From NCBI RefSeq assembly GCF_014190775.1, contig NZ_JACHVP010000002.1, forward strand, positions 186,001-250,000: DNA of 64,000 nt, written 5' to 3'. The stretch comes from Leifsonia aquatica. Its GTDB lineage: Bacteria > Actinomycetota > Actinomycetes > Actinomycetales > Microbacteriaceae. The notes below the pieces were generated by a model. It ran no database searches, was not told where the DNA came from, and saw only the letters and a program-made list of their open reading frames with translations. The translations under genes and the position numbers were made by a program. Positions 26,800-35,029 of the stretch are shown here, piece by piece (positions within the stretch are counted from its first letter, which is position 1; every line of letters begins with the position of its first letter).

Positions 26800-28503
26800 C
26801 TATCCGATCGCGACGTCTCGGCGGCGGATGAGCGCTGCCGCAGCCGCCAGGGCCACGACCGCGATGCCGAGCATCCAGTATCCCCCGGTCCAGTCCACGT
26901 GGCCCACGACGACCGGGACGTCGGCGAACGGCGAGAGGTGCCGCACGGCGTCGGGCAGGTCGATCAGGCCGCCGAAGATGCCGATGAACGCGCCGAGTCC
27001 GAGCGTCGCCCAGCCGACCGCGACGGTCCAGCTCGGGAGCAGGACGAACACCAGCGTGAGGACGCCGAGATAGACGAGCGCCACCGGGAGCTGCGCGGTC
27101 GCCGCGACGAAGGAGTCCCCGATACGGGCCGCGGCCTCCCCGGCAGCCACCGCCGAGAGCCCCGAGGCGAGAGCGGCCGCGATCAGCACGAGCAGCACAG
27201 CGACGATGCCGACGACGACGAACCCGAAGAGCCAGCGGACCCGCGACACGGGCGTCGTGAGCATGACCTCCGCGGTGCCGGCGGCCTCCTCCTGCCGCAG
27301 CCGGATGACCGCCTGTACGGCGCACGCGGCCGCGAGCACGCCCACGATCGAGAAGATCGCCGCGATGAAGAGCTGCGTGAGCGGACCGCTGCCCCCGGCC
27401 CCGATGCGCCCGATGGCGGAGCGGATGTCAGAGAGGTTCGGATCGTTCGCGATCGAGCTGCTGACCACGCTGCCGAGCGCCCCCGCGAGCGCGCCGGTCG
27501 CGGCACCACCGATCGTCCAGCCGAGGATGGTCGGCCACTGCAGCCGCCAGGCGAGACCGAGCGGACCGCGCAGGGTGGGCAGCGCATCCCGCCGGCCCGC
27601 GCGCTCCGGAATGACGCCGGCGCCGGAGTCGCGCACCGTCTGGATCCAGAAGGTCACGGCGATCAGCACCGCGGCGAAGCCGAGCTGCAGCAGCAGCGGC
27701 CACCAGTTCGCTCCCGAGTACGGCGAGAACTGCTCGCCCCAGCCGATGGGGCTCAGCCAGCTGAGCCATCCGGTCACCATGTGCGTGCCGTCGCCGGTGA
27801 TCGTGCCGGTGGCGTCGCCGATACCGCGCAGCACGTACGCCAGCACGACCAGCGCGGCGGCGAAACCGTTGGCGCCGCGGGAGGTGCTCATGATCTGGGC
27901 GAGCAGCAGGCCGACCGCGAGGAACGCGATCCCGACACCGCCGACCGCCGCACCGGCCGCGAGCGATCCGCCCGCAGGGAGCCCGGCCGCGATGAATCCG
28001 AGCGCCGTCACGAGCGCGAGCACGACATCGACGAGGACGCCGTGCACGACCGTCGCGGCCGTCGGCAGCAGGCGACCGGCCGGCGTCGAGCCGATGAGCT
28101 CGGCGCGTCCCGACTCCTCCTCCGCCCGGGAGTGCCGCACGGCCAGGAAGGTGTTCATCAGGCCCGCGAGCAGCGCGAGGAAGGTGAAGATCTCGAAGAA
28201 CGTGACCGCCGCGAGGCCCGTGCCCGCGGGGAGGCCGCGCAGCAGCAGGACGGTCGGGTTGGCGATCGCGAGACGCAGAAGCTCGGTGCGGCTGGCCTCG
28301 TCGCCATAGGTCTGCTGGATGGCGGCGGCGGAGAACAGGGCGAGGACGGCGATGCTGACGAGCCAGATGACGAGCTGCCAGCGGTCGCGGCGCAGACGCT
28401 GGCGGAGCAGGGCGCCGAGCGTGCCTCCCGCACCGCCGGCGCGCGCGGGTGCTGCGGCGGAGTGATGGCCGGCCGGGCGACCGGTCGCGGTGGTGGCGCT
28501 CAT
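26800..28503 (-). CDS. ABC-2 type exporter permease (tetronasin/polyketide-antibiotic type)
   Basis: A 567-residue protein with about 12 hydrophobic segments in two halves, as in the actinobacterial antibiotic-export permeases such as the tetronasin-resistance family. The N-terminal 35 residues are Ala/Gly/Arg-rich and cytoplasmic. The start at 28503 overlaps the ATPase stop (ATGA). With the ATPase it should form an export pump for a hydrophobic compound. No biosynthetic cluster adjoins, so resistance to an outside compound or lipid export is likely. Confidence 0.85.
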   Translation of the reverse strand: MSATTATGRPAGHHSAAAPARAGGAGGTLGALLRQRLRRDRWQLVIWLVSIAVLALFSAAAIQQTYGDEASRTELLRLAIANPTVLLLRGLPAGTGLAAVTFFEIFTFLALLAGLMNTFLAVRHSRAEEESGRAELIGSTPAGRLLPTAATVVHGVLVDVVLALVTALGFIAAGLPAGGSLAAGAAVGGVGIAFLAVGLLLAQIMSTSRGANGFAAALVVLAYVLRGIGDATGTITGDGTHMVTGWLSWLSPIGWGEQFSPYSGANWWPLLLQLGFAAVLIAVTFWIQTVRDSGAGVIPERAGRRDALPTLRGPLGLAWRLQWPTILGWTIGGAATGALAGALGSVVSSSIANDPNLSDIRSAIGRIGAGGSGPLTQLFIAAIFSIVGVLAAACAVQAVIRLRQEEAAGTAEVMLTTPVSRVRWLFGFVVVGIVAVLLVLIAAALASGLSAVAAGEAAARIGDSFVAATAQLPVALVYLGVLTLVFVLLPSWTVAVGWATLGLGAFIGIFGGLIDLPDAVRHLSPFADVPVVVGHVDWTGGYWMLGIAVVALAAAAALIRRRDVAIG

Positions 28504-29417
28504 CGTGCCGTCGCCGCTTCGGCGTCGTAGTGCCGCAGGAACAGCTCCTCCAGCGAGGGCGGCGCGACCGTCAGGCTCTTCGCGTCCAGCGCGGCCAGGG
28601 CGGTGAGCACCGGCGGCAGGGCGTCGCTGTCGGCCGTGAAGGTCACTCGGCCGTTCTGCACGCGCAGATCGTGGGCGTCCGGGATGCTCGCGAGCGCGGC
28701 CTCCGCGACCCCGTCGGCCGCGAACGAGACCTCGGTGCGGGTCAGGTGGCGCAGCTGGTCGAGCGTGCCGGTCTCGACCGTCCGGCCTTCCCGGATGATG
28801 CTGACGCGATCGCAGAGCTGCTCCACCTCGGAGAGGATGTGGCTCGACAGCAGGACGGTCGCGCCCTCCCGGGCGATGCGGGCGATCTCGGCGTCGAACG
28901 TCGCCTCCATCAGCGGGTCGAGACCGCTGGTCGGTTCGTCGAGGATGTAGAGGTCCGCGGGAGTCGCGAACGCTGCGACGAGGGCGACCTTCTGGCGGTT
29001 GCCCTTGGAGTAGGCGCGCCCCTTCTTCGTCGGGTCGAGCTGGAAGACGTCGATCAGGCGCTTCTTGCGCTCGGCGTAGGCCGCACGGTCGGCTGTCCCG
29101 CCGCGCAGTCGGGAGAGCAGGTCGATGGCCTCCCCGCCGGAGAGGTTCGGCCAGAGGTTCACGTCGCCCGGCACGTACGCGATGCGGTGGTGGAGGCTGA
29201 CCGCATCCGTCCACGGGTCGCGTCCGAACACGGTCGCGCTACCGCCCGACGAGCGGGCGAGACCGAGCAGGATGCGGATGGTGGTCGACTTGCCTGCACC
29301 GTTGGGGCCGAGGAAGCCGTGCACCTCGCCCGCGGCGACGGACAGGTCGAGCCCGTCGAGGGCGCGCACGCGCCCGAACCGCTTCTCGAGGCCGGAGGCC
29401 TCAATCACTGTGTCCAT
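28500..29417 (-). CDS. ABC exporter ATP-binding protein
   Basis: A 305-residue ATPase: Walker A GPNGAGKSTT, Q-loop region, Walker B LYILDEPTSGLDPLME and an LLSSHIL switch region. The signature sequence is KGNRQKVALVAA, a drug-exporter-type variant of LSGGQ. The last 80 residues form the C-terminal domain common in DrrA/Ccm-like exporters. It is the first gene of the exporter operon. The start has TAGAGT 7 nt upstream and a -35 box, so it is probably leaderless and controlled by the palindrome there. Confidence 0.9.
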   Translation of the reverse strand: MDTVIEASGLEKRFGRVRALDGLDLSVAAGEVHGFLGPNGAGKSTTIRILLGLARSSGGSATVFGRDPWTDAVSLHHRIAYVPGDVNLWPNLSGGEAIDLLSRLRGGTADRAAYAERKKRLIDVFQLDPTKKGRAYSKGNRQKVALVAAFATPADLYILDEPTSGLDPLMEATFDAEIARIAREGATVLLSSHILSEVEQLCDRVSIIREGRTVETGTLDQLRHLTRTEVSFAADGVAEAALASIPDAHDLRVQNGRVTFTADSDALPPVLTALAALDAKSLTVAPPSLEELFLRHYDAEAATAR

Positions 29418-29424
29418 GCGCGGG

Positions 29425-29453
29425 ACTCTACGCTTGTTTCACTAATTTGTGAA
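29425..29453 (-). promoter_or_regulatory. Promoter of the ABC exporter operon
   Basis: Minus strand: -35 TTCACA (29453-29448), 17-bp spacer, -10 TAGAGT (29430-29425), then 7 nt to the ATG at 29417. This is one of the clearest promoters in the window. Confidence 0.7.
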
Positions 29454-29454
29454 A
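29437..29454. promoter_or_regulatory. Operator palindrome of the exporter operon
   Basis: TTTCAC-TAATTT-GTGAAA, an inverted repeat with 6-bp arms and an A/T centre, covers the -35 box. Its size and place fit a dimeric MarR/GbsR repressor, most likely the one encoded at the end of the same operon. Confidence 0.65.
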
Positions 29455-29493
29455 ACTCTAACGGAATCCTTACGGGCGGCAGGTGCCGCGGAG

Positions 29494-30390
29494 TCAGGTG
29501 CCGCAGTCGATCGCGTCGATGCTCGCGTACTGCAGGCTCGACGCGTCGTAGGGCACCGAGTACACGTGCGGTTGACCCGCCTCGAGCGCGACAGTGTCGG
29601 TGAACTCCTCCTGGGCCGGCCCGCTGACGTCGTCGCCGAACCCGACGGTCACGGTGGCGGCCGGGCAGTCGCGCGGGGAGGTGAGGGTGAAGTCCCAGCC
29701 GTCCTCGTTGTACTCGACGCGCACCCCGTCGACGACGTACTCGCCCGACGCGGAGTCGCTGGAGCCGCCGCCCGCGTCGGTGTACGAGACCTGCGACCGC
29801 GCGGATCCCACGATCGCGACGACGGCGACCACCACGATCACGAGGAGCACCGCGAACCCGCCGAGCACCCAGCCGACGATCGCGCCGGTGGAGGGGCCGC
29901 GCCGAGGCGGCGCGAAGGGCGGGTACGGCTGTGCGTAGGGGTACGGGGCGTAGGGCGGCTGACCCGGCTGCGGATGAGGATGCGCGCCGTAGGGCTGCCC
30001 GCCATAGGGCTGCTGCGGGTACGGCTGGGCGCCGTAGGGCTGCTGCGGGTACGGCTGTTGCAGGGAGAGCTGCTGCGGAGCGGGTTGCGCGCCGTATGCC
30101 TGCTGCGGATTCGGGGTCGCGGTGACCTGCTGCGGCGGACCGGGCTGCACGGGCGCGGCCGACTGCTGCACGGGCGCGGCCGGCTGGCCCAGCGGAGCCC
30201 CGGGCACGCCCGGCGCCTGCCATCGGGCCGCCGCCACCAGCGCATCGCGTGCGGCGGTGAGACGATCGCGCGTCTCGACATCGGATGCGGGCACGACGTT
30301 CAACCGGGCGAGGTAGGCGCTCTCGACGTCGTGGGAGGCGGCGGACGGGCTCACTCCGAGGAGCGCCGCGGCCTCGACAGGGCTCAGCAT
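29494..30390 (-). CDS. Membrane protein with Pro/Gln/Tyr-rich linker
   Basis: A 298-residue protein of unknown role. The first 60 residues form a small helical domain (LSPVEAAALLGV, ARDALVAAARWQ) with a faint J-domain-like look. Residues 65-155 are a low-complexity linker with repeated QQPYGAQPYP units. One membrane segment follows near residues 165-195 (IVGWVLGGFAVLLVIVVVAV). The last 95 residues, with a conserved-looking Cys pair (RDCPAATVTV and AIDCGT), should be outside the cell. TAGCAT lies 6 nt before the ATG, so the gene is probably leaderless. Confidence 0.7.
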   Translation of the reverse strand: MLSPVEAAALLGVSPSAASHDVESAYLARLNVVPASDVETRDRLTAARDALVAAARWQAPGVPGAPLGQPAAPVQQSAAPVQPGPPQQVTATPNPQQAYGAQPAPQQLSLQQPYPQQPYGAQPYPQQPYGGQPYGAHPHPQPGQPPYAPYPYAQPYPPFAPPRRGPSTGAIVGWVLGGFAVLLVIVVVAVVAIVGSARSQVSYTDAGGGSSDSASGEYVVDGVRVEYNEDGWDFTLTSPRDCPAATVTVGFGDDVSGPAQEEFTDTVALEAGQPHVYSVPYDASSLQYASIDAIDCGT

Positions 30391-30396
30391 GGCTCG

Positions 30397-30402
30397 ATGC
30401 TA
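30397..30402 (-). promoter_or_regulatory. -10 box of leaderless promoter
   Basis: TAGCAT on the minus strand, 6 nt before the ATG at 30390. Confidence 0.5.
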
Positions 30403-30717
30403 GTGCTCGGGATGGCGCAGCGACCCGCGCCGCGCGACCACGATCCCGACGGCGACGACGGCAGCCCCGATCACAGCGACGACGATACCGACCCAGAGAC
30501 CGGCGTAGTCCGGTGGGAGGAGGCGCTGAGTGAACTGCGTGTACTGGTGGACGGGCAGCGTGGGCATGGTGTCGGTGAACGGCGACGGGTGATCGATGGA
30601 GGACTTCACCACGAGCGCACGCACTGCGCCCCCGATCGCCAACGCCGCACCGAGCCCCAGCAGGAGCAGGACGACGGCGGGGCTCCAGCGCCGTCGGGCG
30701 CGAGGCGCATCGGTCAT
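30400..30717 (-). CDS. Small two-helix membrane protein, unknown
   Basis: A 105-residue protein with two membrane segments (near residues 14-36 and 73-95) joined by an outside loop of about 35 residues rich in Pro, Thr and Gln (LPVHQYTQFTQRLLPPDYAG), and basic ends. Not recognised. The ATG has TAGCTT 6 nt upstream, another leaderless-type start. Its stop overlaps the -10 box of the next gene, so the two are likely separate transcripts. Confidence 0.65.
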   Translation of the reverse strand: MTDAPRARRRWSPAVVLLLLGLGAALAIGGAVRALVVKSSIDHPSPFTDTMPTLPVHQYTQFTQRLLPPDYAGLWVGIVVAVIGAAVVAVGIVVARRGSLRHPEH

Positions 30718-30723
30718 GAGACG

Positions 30724-30729
30724 AAGCTA
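30724..30729 (-). promoter_or_regulatory. -10 box of leaderless promoter
   Basis: TAGCTT on the minus strand, 6 nt before the ATG at 30717. Confidence 0.5.
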
Positions 30730-30792
30730 GACGATCGGCCGCGGCGGGCGCATCCCCGGAAAGTCACATCCCGCCCGCGCCGAACGGCGCTC

Positions 30793-31551
30793 TCAGCAGG
30801 CCGCGAGGATGCGCTCGAGCGCGGCGCGTTCGGCGGGCACGACCCAGAGGCCGTAGGCCGACTTCACCGCGACCTGCCGGGCCGCGTACGTGCAGCGGTA
30901 GCCCTTCGCTGGCGGCAACCAGGTGGCCGCGTCGCCCGCACCCTTCTGCTGGTTGGTCGGGCCGTCGACCGCGACCAGGTTGAGCGGGTCGTTCGCGAGG
31001 TGCTCCCGCGCCTCCTGCGAGAGGGCCTGCGCCCCCGTGCGCCATGCATCCATGAGCGGGACGACGTGGTCGATCTGCACCCGTGCCGACGTGTCGACCC
31101 CGCGTTCGAAGGCGATGCGCGTGCCGGTGTACGGGTCGTCGAGCGTTCCCGAGACCACGGTGCAGCTCCCCCGGCGCACGACGCCGGTCAGGTCGCGGGC
31201 GAGGATGTCGTCGCGGGTGTCGCACCCGTTGCCGTCCACGTCGAGCCACGCTTCGCCGAAATCGGCGACACGGTCGTAGCCCGTCTTCGGCGCGCTGCCC
31301 TTGACCGGGAGGCCGGCGAGCAGGGTGCGCGCCTCCGCCGCCGACGGGACGCCCGCATCCCGGGCACCCGGCGTTGCGGGGGCGACCCCGGTCGTCGTTC
31401 CCGGCGTGGCGACCGCCGAGCCGTCGAACGCGCCCGCACCACCCGCGCCTCCACCTGTCACCACGGCGTACCCGCAGAGCCCGAGCACGGCCGCGAGCGT
31501 CATCCCTGCCAGGGTCGTCACGAGCCGGGCGGGGGAACGCCGCCGCGTCAC
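30793..31551 (-). CDS. Exported HNH endonuclease-like protein (DUF1524)
   Basis: A 252-residue protein. After RRR and a hydrophobic segment (about residues 10-35: signal peptide or anchor) comes an Ala/Thr/Pro-rich linker. The C-terminal domain shows the GmrSD-C/DUF1524 HNH pattern: RVQIDHVVPLMDAW, then NDPLNLVAVDGPTNQQKGAG, where the DH..N..K residues would form the beta-beta-alpha-metal site. NGCDTRDDILARDL is also typical of the secreted actinobacterial group. It may be an extracellular nuclease for nucleic-acid scavenging. The GTG start overlaps the upstream gene stop (GTGA). Confidence 0.82.
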   Translation of the reverse strand: MTRRRSPARLVTTLAGMTLAAVLGLCGYAVVTGGGAGGAGAFDGSAVATPGTTTGVAPATPGARDAGVPSAAEARTLLAGLPVKGSAPKTGYDRVADFGEAWLDVDGNGCDTRDDILARDLTGVVRRGSCTVVSGTLDDPYTGTRIAFERGVDTSARVQIDHVVPLMDAWRTGAQALSQEAREHLANDPLNLVAVDGPTNQQKGAGDAATWLPPAKGYRCTYAARQVAVKSAYGLWVVPAERAALERILAAC

Positions 31552-32159
31552 CGGATGCTGTCGCTCGGGATGCCGCGGTGCAGCCCGCGGCCGCCCAGGT
31601 GCACGCCGGGACGCTCGCTGGTGGAGATCTCGCCGAGCTCGCGCATCACGCGGCCGTAGTACGGGTTGGCGGTGGAGTTGCGGTACGCGCCCGGGTGCAG
31701 GTCGGCCTCGTTGCGCAGGCGGATCTCGGCGCGCGCGGCCTCCACCGGGTCGATGATCTTGGCGCCGTTGCGGTACCGGATGAGCCGGTGCACCCACTGG
31801 TCCAGCATCTCGGGAAGACCGCTGGGCACACGGTCGTGCTCGGGCGCGAGCGACACCCGGCCACGGTCGGTCGACGCGATGGGCGCGTCGTCGCCCTCGC
31901 GGCGGCGGCGCTCCGTCGAGAGCACGGAGAGCAGGTCGTCGCGGCGGTTCTGCTGCTGCGCGAGCACCTGCAGCGCGTCGAGCGCGGCGGTGTACTCCTC
32001 GTCGTAGTCCACGTAGGCCTCGGGCTGCGCGGCCCGGTCGTTGACCAGGTCGGACCGCGCGGTGGACGCCTGTGAACGGCTCAGGATGGTGCGCCCGCTG
32101 CGCACGCGCTCCAGACGCCAGGTCCAGGTGGCGAGGAGCTGCGGCATGAGGGTGCTCAT
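31548..32159 (-). CDS. Hypothetical protein upstream of the HNH gene
   Basis: A 203-residue soluble protein, not recognised. It is rich in charged residues with helical stretches (TAALDALQVLAQQQNRRDDL, WVHRLIRYRNGAKIIDPVE) and a glycine/arginine tail (LGGRGLHRGIP). No signal peptide. Translationally coupled to the exported HNH protein, so the two may act together. The ATG has TACAGT 6 nt upstream. Confidence 0.65.
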   Translation of the reverse strand: MSTLMPQLLATWTWRLERVRSGRTILSRSQASTARSDLVNDRAAQPEAYVDYDEEYTAALDALQVLAQQQNRRDDLLSVLSTERRRREGDDAPIASTDRGRVSLAPEHDRVPSGLPEMLDQWVHRLIRYRNGAKIIDPVEAARAEIRLRNEADLHPGAYRNSTANPYYGRVMRELGEISTSERPGVHLGGRGLHRGIPSDSIR

Positions 32160-32165
32160 GTGTCC

Positions 32166-32171
32166 ACTGTA
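32166..32171 (-). promoter_or_regulatory. -10 box of leaderless promoter
   Basis: TACAGT on the minus strand, 6 nt before the ATG at 32159. Confidence 0.5.
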
Positions 32172-32286
32172 GGAAGGACCACCGACATCGGCGACCCCGA
32201 CACGACCGCGGCCTCCACCGGGCCGTCGAAGCGCCCGGATGCGCGCCGACCGGGTGTCGGGGTTCCGCGCTACCGTTGACCTCGCC

Positions 32287-33621
32287 GTGAAAGCCCTCCT
32301 CCGCCGCCCGGTCGACCGGGAGATCCTCCGCCTCGCCGTCCCCGCGCTCGGGTCGCTGATCGCGGAGCCCGTCTTCCTGCTCGCCGACTCGGCGATGGTC
32401 GGGCACCTGGGCGTCGCCCCGCTCGCGGGGCTCGGGATCGCCAGCGCCGTGCTGCAGACGATCGTGGGGCTGATGGTGTTCCTGGCGTACTCCACGACCC
32501 CCGCAGTCGCGCGGCGCCTCGGCGCCGGCGACGAGCGGGGCGCGGTCGCGGCCGGCGTCGACGGCACCTGGCTGGCGCTGGGTCTCGGTGTGGTGCTCGC
32601 GGCGGCGGGATGGTTCGCGGCGCCCGCGCTCGTCGGCCTCTTCGGCGCCTCGGCCGAGATCTCCGCGCAGGCGACGCGCTACCTGGAGCTCTCGATGCTC
32701 GGGCTGCCCGCGATGCTGATCGTGTTCGCCGCCACCGGCCTGCTGCGCGGCCTGCAGGACACCCGCACGCCCCTCGCGGTCGCCGTCGCCGGCTTCGCGG
32801 CCAATATCGTCTTGAACTACCTCTTCATCTACGTCGCTGGCTGGGGCATCGCGGGATCGGCCGCGGGCACCGTCGCCGCCCAGTGGGGCATGGTGCTGGT
32901 CTACGTGGTCGTCGTGGCGCGCCACGCGCGGCGGGTGGGTGCGCCGCTCCTCCCGCACCACTCCGGGATCGGCCGCAGCGCACGCGCCGGCGGCTGGCTG
33001 CTGCTGCGCACCGCGAGCCTGCGCGCCGCGATGCTGCTCGCCGTGTTCGCCGCCACCCGGCTCGGCCCGGACGAGCTCGCGGCGTTCCAGGTGACGATGA
33101 CGATCTTCGCGACGCTCGCCTTCGCGCTCGACGCGCTCGCGATCGCCGCGCAGGCCCTGATCGGCAAGGGACTCGGAGCGGGCGATCTGGAGCAGGTGCG
33201 TGCCGTCCTGCGCCGCTGTCTGCAGTGGGGCGTCGGCGCCGGCGTCGTGCTCGGAGCGGTGACCGTGCTGCTCAGCCCCGTCGCCGCCGGGCTGTTCACG
33301 AGCGACGCGACCGTGGCCTCCCTGCTCCCCGTCGGCCTGGCCCTGGTCGGGATCAGCGCGCCGCTCGGCGGGTACGTGTTCGTGCTCGACGGCGTGCTGA
33401 TCGGCGCGGGAGACGCCCGCTATCTGGCGCTCACGGGAATCGCGAACGTCGCCGTGTTCGTGCCGCTCGCCCTCGCGGTGGTCGCCTGGGGCGGCCACGA
33501 CGCCGCCGGGCTGGCGTGGCTCACCGCGGCGTTCGTGTTCGGGTACCTCGGGGCGCGCGCGGTCACGCTCGGGCTCCGCGCCCGCGGGCGGGTGTGGATG
33601 CGCGCGGGCGCGGAGCTCTAG
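32287..33621 (+). CDS. MATE family efflux transporter (DinF type)
   Basis: A 444-residue transporter with twelve hydrophobic segments in two pseudo-repeats. The start REILRLAVPALGSLIAEP and LADSAMVGHLG are the conserved first helix of the DinF/NorM family. These proteins export drugs or organic cations in exchange for H+ or Na+. In-frame ATG 32239 is possible; GTG 32287 matches the usual family start, and TACCGT lies 10 nt before it. No regulator adjoins. Confidence 0.88.
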   Translation: MKALLRRPVDREILRLAVPALGSLIAEPVFLLADSAMVGHLGVAPLAGLGIASAVLQTIVGLMVFLAYSTTPAVARRLGAGDERGAVAAGVDGTWLALGLGVVLAAAGWFAAPALVGLFGASAEISAQATRYLELSMLGLPAMLIVFAATGLLRGLQDTRTPLAVAVAGFAANIVLNYLFIYVAGWGIAGSAAGTVAAQWGMVLVYVVVVARHARRVGAPLLPHHSGIGRSARAGGWLLLRTASLRAAMLLAVFAATRLGPDELAAFQVTMTIFATLAFALDALAIAAQALIGKGLGAGDLEQVRAVLRRCLQWGVGAGVVLGAVTVLLSPVAAGLFTSDATVASLLPVGLALVGISAPLGGYVFVLDGVLIGAGDARYLALTGIANVAVFVPLALAVVAWGGHDAAGLAWLTAAFVFGYLGARAVTLGLRARGRVWMRAGAEL

Positions 33622-33652
33622 CGGCTGCGACCGCGTACCGGGCGGGCCGGGT

Positions 33653-34861
33653 TCAGCCCAGCCACTCCCGTGCGGCCACGACGAGGGCGCGCACGCCGGT
33701 CGGGATGGTCGGCTGCGCGAGCGGCGCGAAGTACGGGGAGTGGTTCGACGGGATGTCGGTGTCGGCCGTCCCCGCGGCGATCGCGGCCTGCACGACCTCC
33801 GGGTCGCCGCCTCCCAGCATCCAGTAGACCAGCGGAGCACCGGCTGCGGTCGCGAGGTTGCCGACGTCCTCGCTGCCCGAGAGCGCGCCCGGGTCGAAGA
33901 TGCGGTCGGCGCCGAACTCGGCCGCGAAGGCCGCCGTCACGCGCGCGGTCGCCTCCGGCTCGTTCACGGTGACGGGGTAGCGCTCGCCCCACACCACATC
34001 CGGAGCCTGCGGCGCGCCCGAGGCCTCGGACTCGGCGCGCAGGATGCGGTCGACACCACCGAGCACGCGCTCGCGCACGTCCTCGTTGAAGCTGCGCACA
34101 CTGATCCCGAGCGTCGCCTCCGCCGCGATGATGTTGTTCTTGGTGCCGGCGTGCAGGGTGCCGACGGTGACGACCGCGGTGTCCTGCGGCGCGATCTCGC
34201 GCGAGACGACGGTCTGCAGGCGCATGACCGCGGAGGCCGCCATCACGACCGGGTCGATGGTCGTCTCGGGGCGCGAGCCGTGGCCGCCGCGGCCGTGGAG
34301 GGTGACCTCCATCGTGTCGACGGCGGCCATCGCGGCGCCGGAGTGCGCGCCGAGCATGCCGGCGGGCAGCGGGGTGACGTGCTGGCCGAGCACGACGTCC
34401 GGGGTGGGGACGGTGTCGTAGAGCCCGCTGTCGACCATGACCTGCGCGCCGCCGCCGTGCTCCTCGGCGGGCTGGAAGACGGCGACCACGGTGCCCGACC
34501 AGGCGTCGCGCGAGCCGACGAGCTCCTCCACCGCGCCCAGCAGGCAGGTGATGTGGATGTCGTGGCCGCACGCGTGCATGACGGGGACCGGGTTGCCCGC
34601 CTCGTCCTCGGTGGTGACGGTCGAGGCCCAGGGCAGGCCGGTCAGCTCGCGGACGGGCAGGGCGTCCATGTCGGCGCGGAGGAGCACCGTCGGGCCCTCC
34701 CCGTTGCGGAGCACGCCGGCGACGCCGGTGCCGGCGATGCCCGTGTGCACCTCCACCCCCAGTGCGGTCAGCTGGTCGGCGACGATGCCGGCGGTGCGGT
34801 GCTCGGCGAACGAGAGCTCGGGGTGGGCGTGGAGATCGCGGTAGAGGGCCTCAAGATCCAT
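33653..34861 (-). CDS. M20 family amidohydrolase (hippurate-hydrolase-like)
   Basis: A 402-residue metal-dependent amidohydrolase that removes acyl groups from amino acids or similar amides. Metal-site blocks seen: HACGHDIHITCLLGAVEEL, PAEEHGGGAQVMV and the N-terminal DLHAHPELSFAEHRT. The second, smaller dimerisation domain starts near GRGGHGSRPETTIDP. Start ATG 34861 was chosen because TAGGGT (34874-34869) is 7 nt upstream and the family begins with the same DLHAHPELS spacing. Substrate unknown. Confidence 0.92.
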   Translation of the reverse strand: MDLEALYRDLHAHPELSFAEHRTAGIVADQLTALGVEVHTGIAGTGVAGVLRNGEGPTVLLRADMDALPVRELTGLPWASTVTTEDEAGNPVPVMHACGHDIHITCLLGAVEELVGSRDAWSGTVVAVFQPAEEHGGGAQVMVDSGLYDTVPTPDVVLGQHVTPLPAGMLGAHSGAAMAAVDTMEVTLHGRGGHGSRPETTIDPVVMAASAVMRLQTVVSREIAPQDTAVVTVGTLHAGTKNNIIAAEATLGISVRSFNEDVRERVLGGVDRILRAESEASGAPQAPDVVWGERYPVTVNEPEATARVTAAFAAEFGADRIFDPGALSGSEDVGNLATAAGAPLVYWMLGGGDPEVVQAAIAAGTADTDIPSNHSPYFAPLAQPTIPTGVRALVVAAREWLG

Positions 34862-34868
34862 ACCCCTC

Positions 34869-34874
34869 ACCCTA
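34869..34874 (-). promoter_or_regulatory. -10 box of leaderless M20 promoter
   Basis: TAGGGT on the minus strand, 7 nt before the ATG at 34861. Confidence 0.5.
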
Positions 34875-34918
34875 CGCACCCGGGGGCGCGGGCCGTCAGG
34901 TGCGTTGTGCGGGCCGCG

Positions 34919-34974
34919 CATTCTGCACGAATGTGGGGATAGCGCGGCGCTTTCGCGACATTCGTCACGAATGT
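34919..34974. repeat. Pair of near-palindromic repeats, 40-bp period
   Basis: CATTCTGCACGAATGT (34919-34934) and CATTCGTCACGAATGT (34959-34974), 40 bp apart, each with arms like CATTC/GAATG. They lie between the M20 gene and the LacI-family gene. Diverged relatives of the pairs at 6971 and 58191. Confidence 0.7.
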
Positions 34975-35029
34975 GCGCGGGAGTGGGCGGCGGGAGGGAG
35001 GCGGGGTCGCGGGAGGGAGGGAGGCAGCG

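Noticed and set aside
26233-28530. 765-residue plus-strand frame
   Set aside because: It is antisense to the MarR-type gene and the exporter permease, with shadow-type composition.
32239-32287. Upstream ATG as the MATE start
   Set aside because: The family normally begins a few residues before REILRLAVPAL, which fits GTG 32287; still uncertain.
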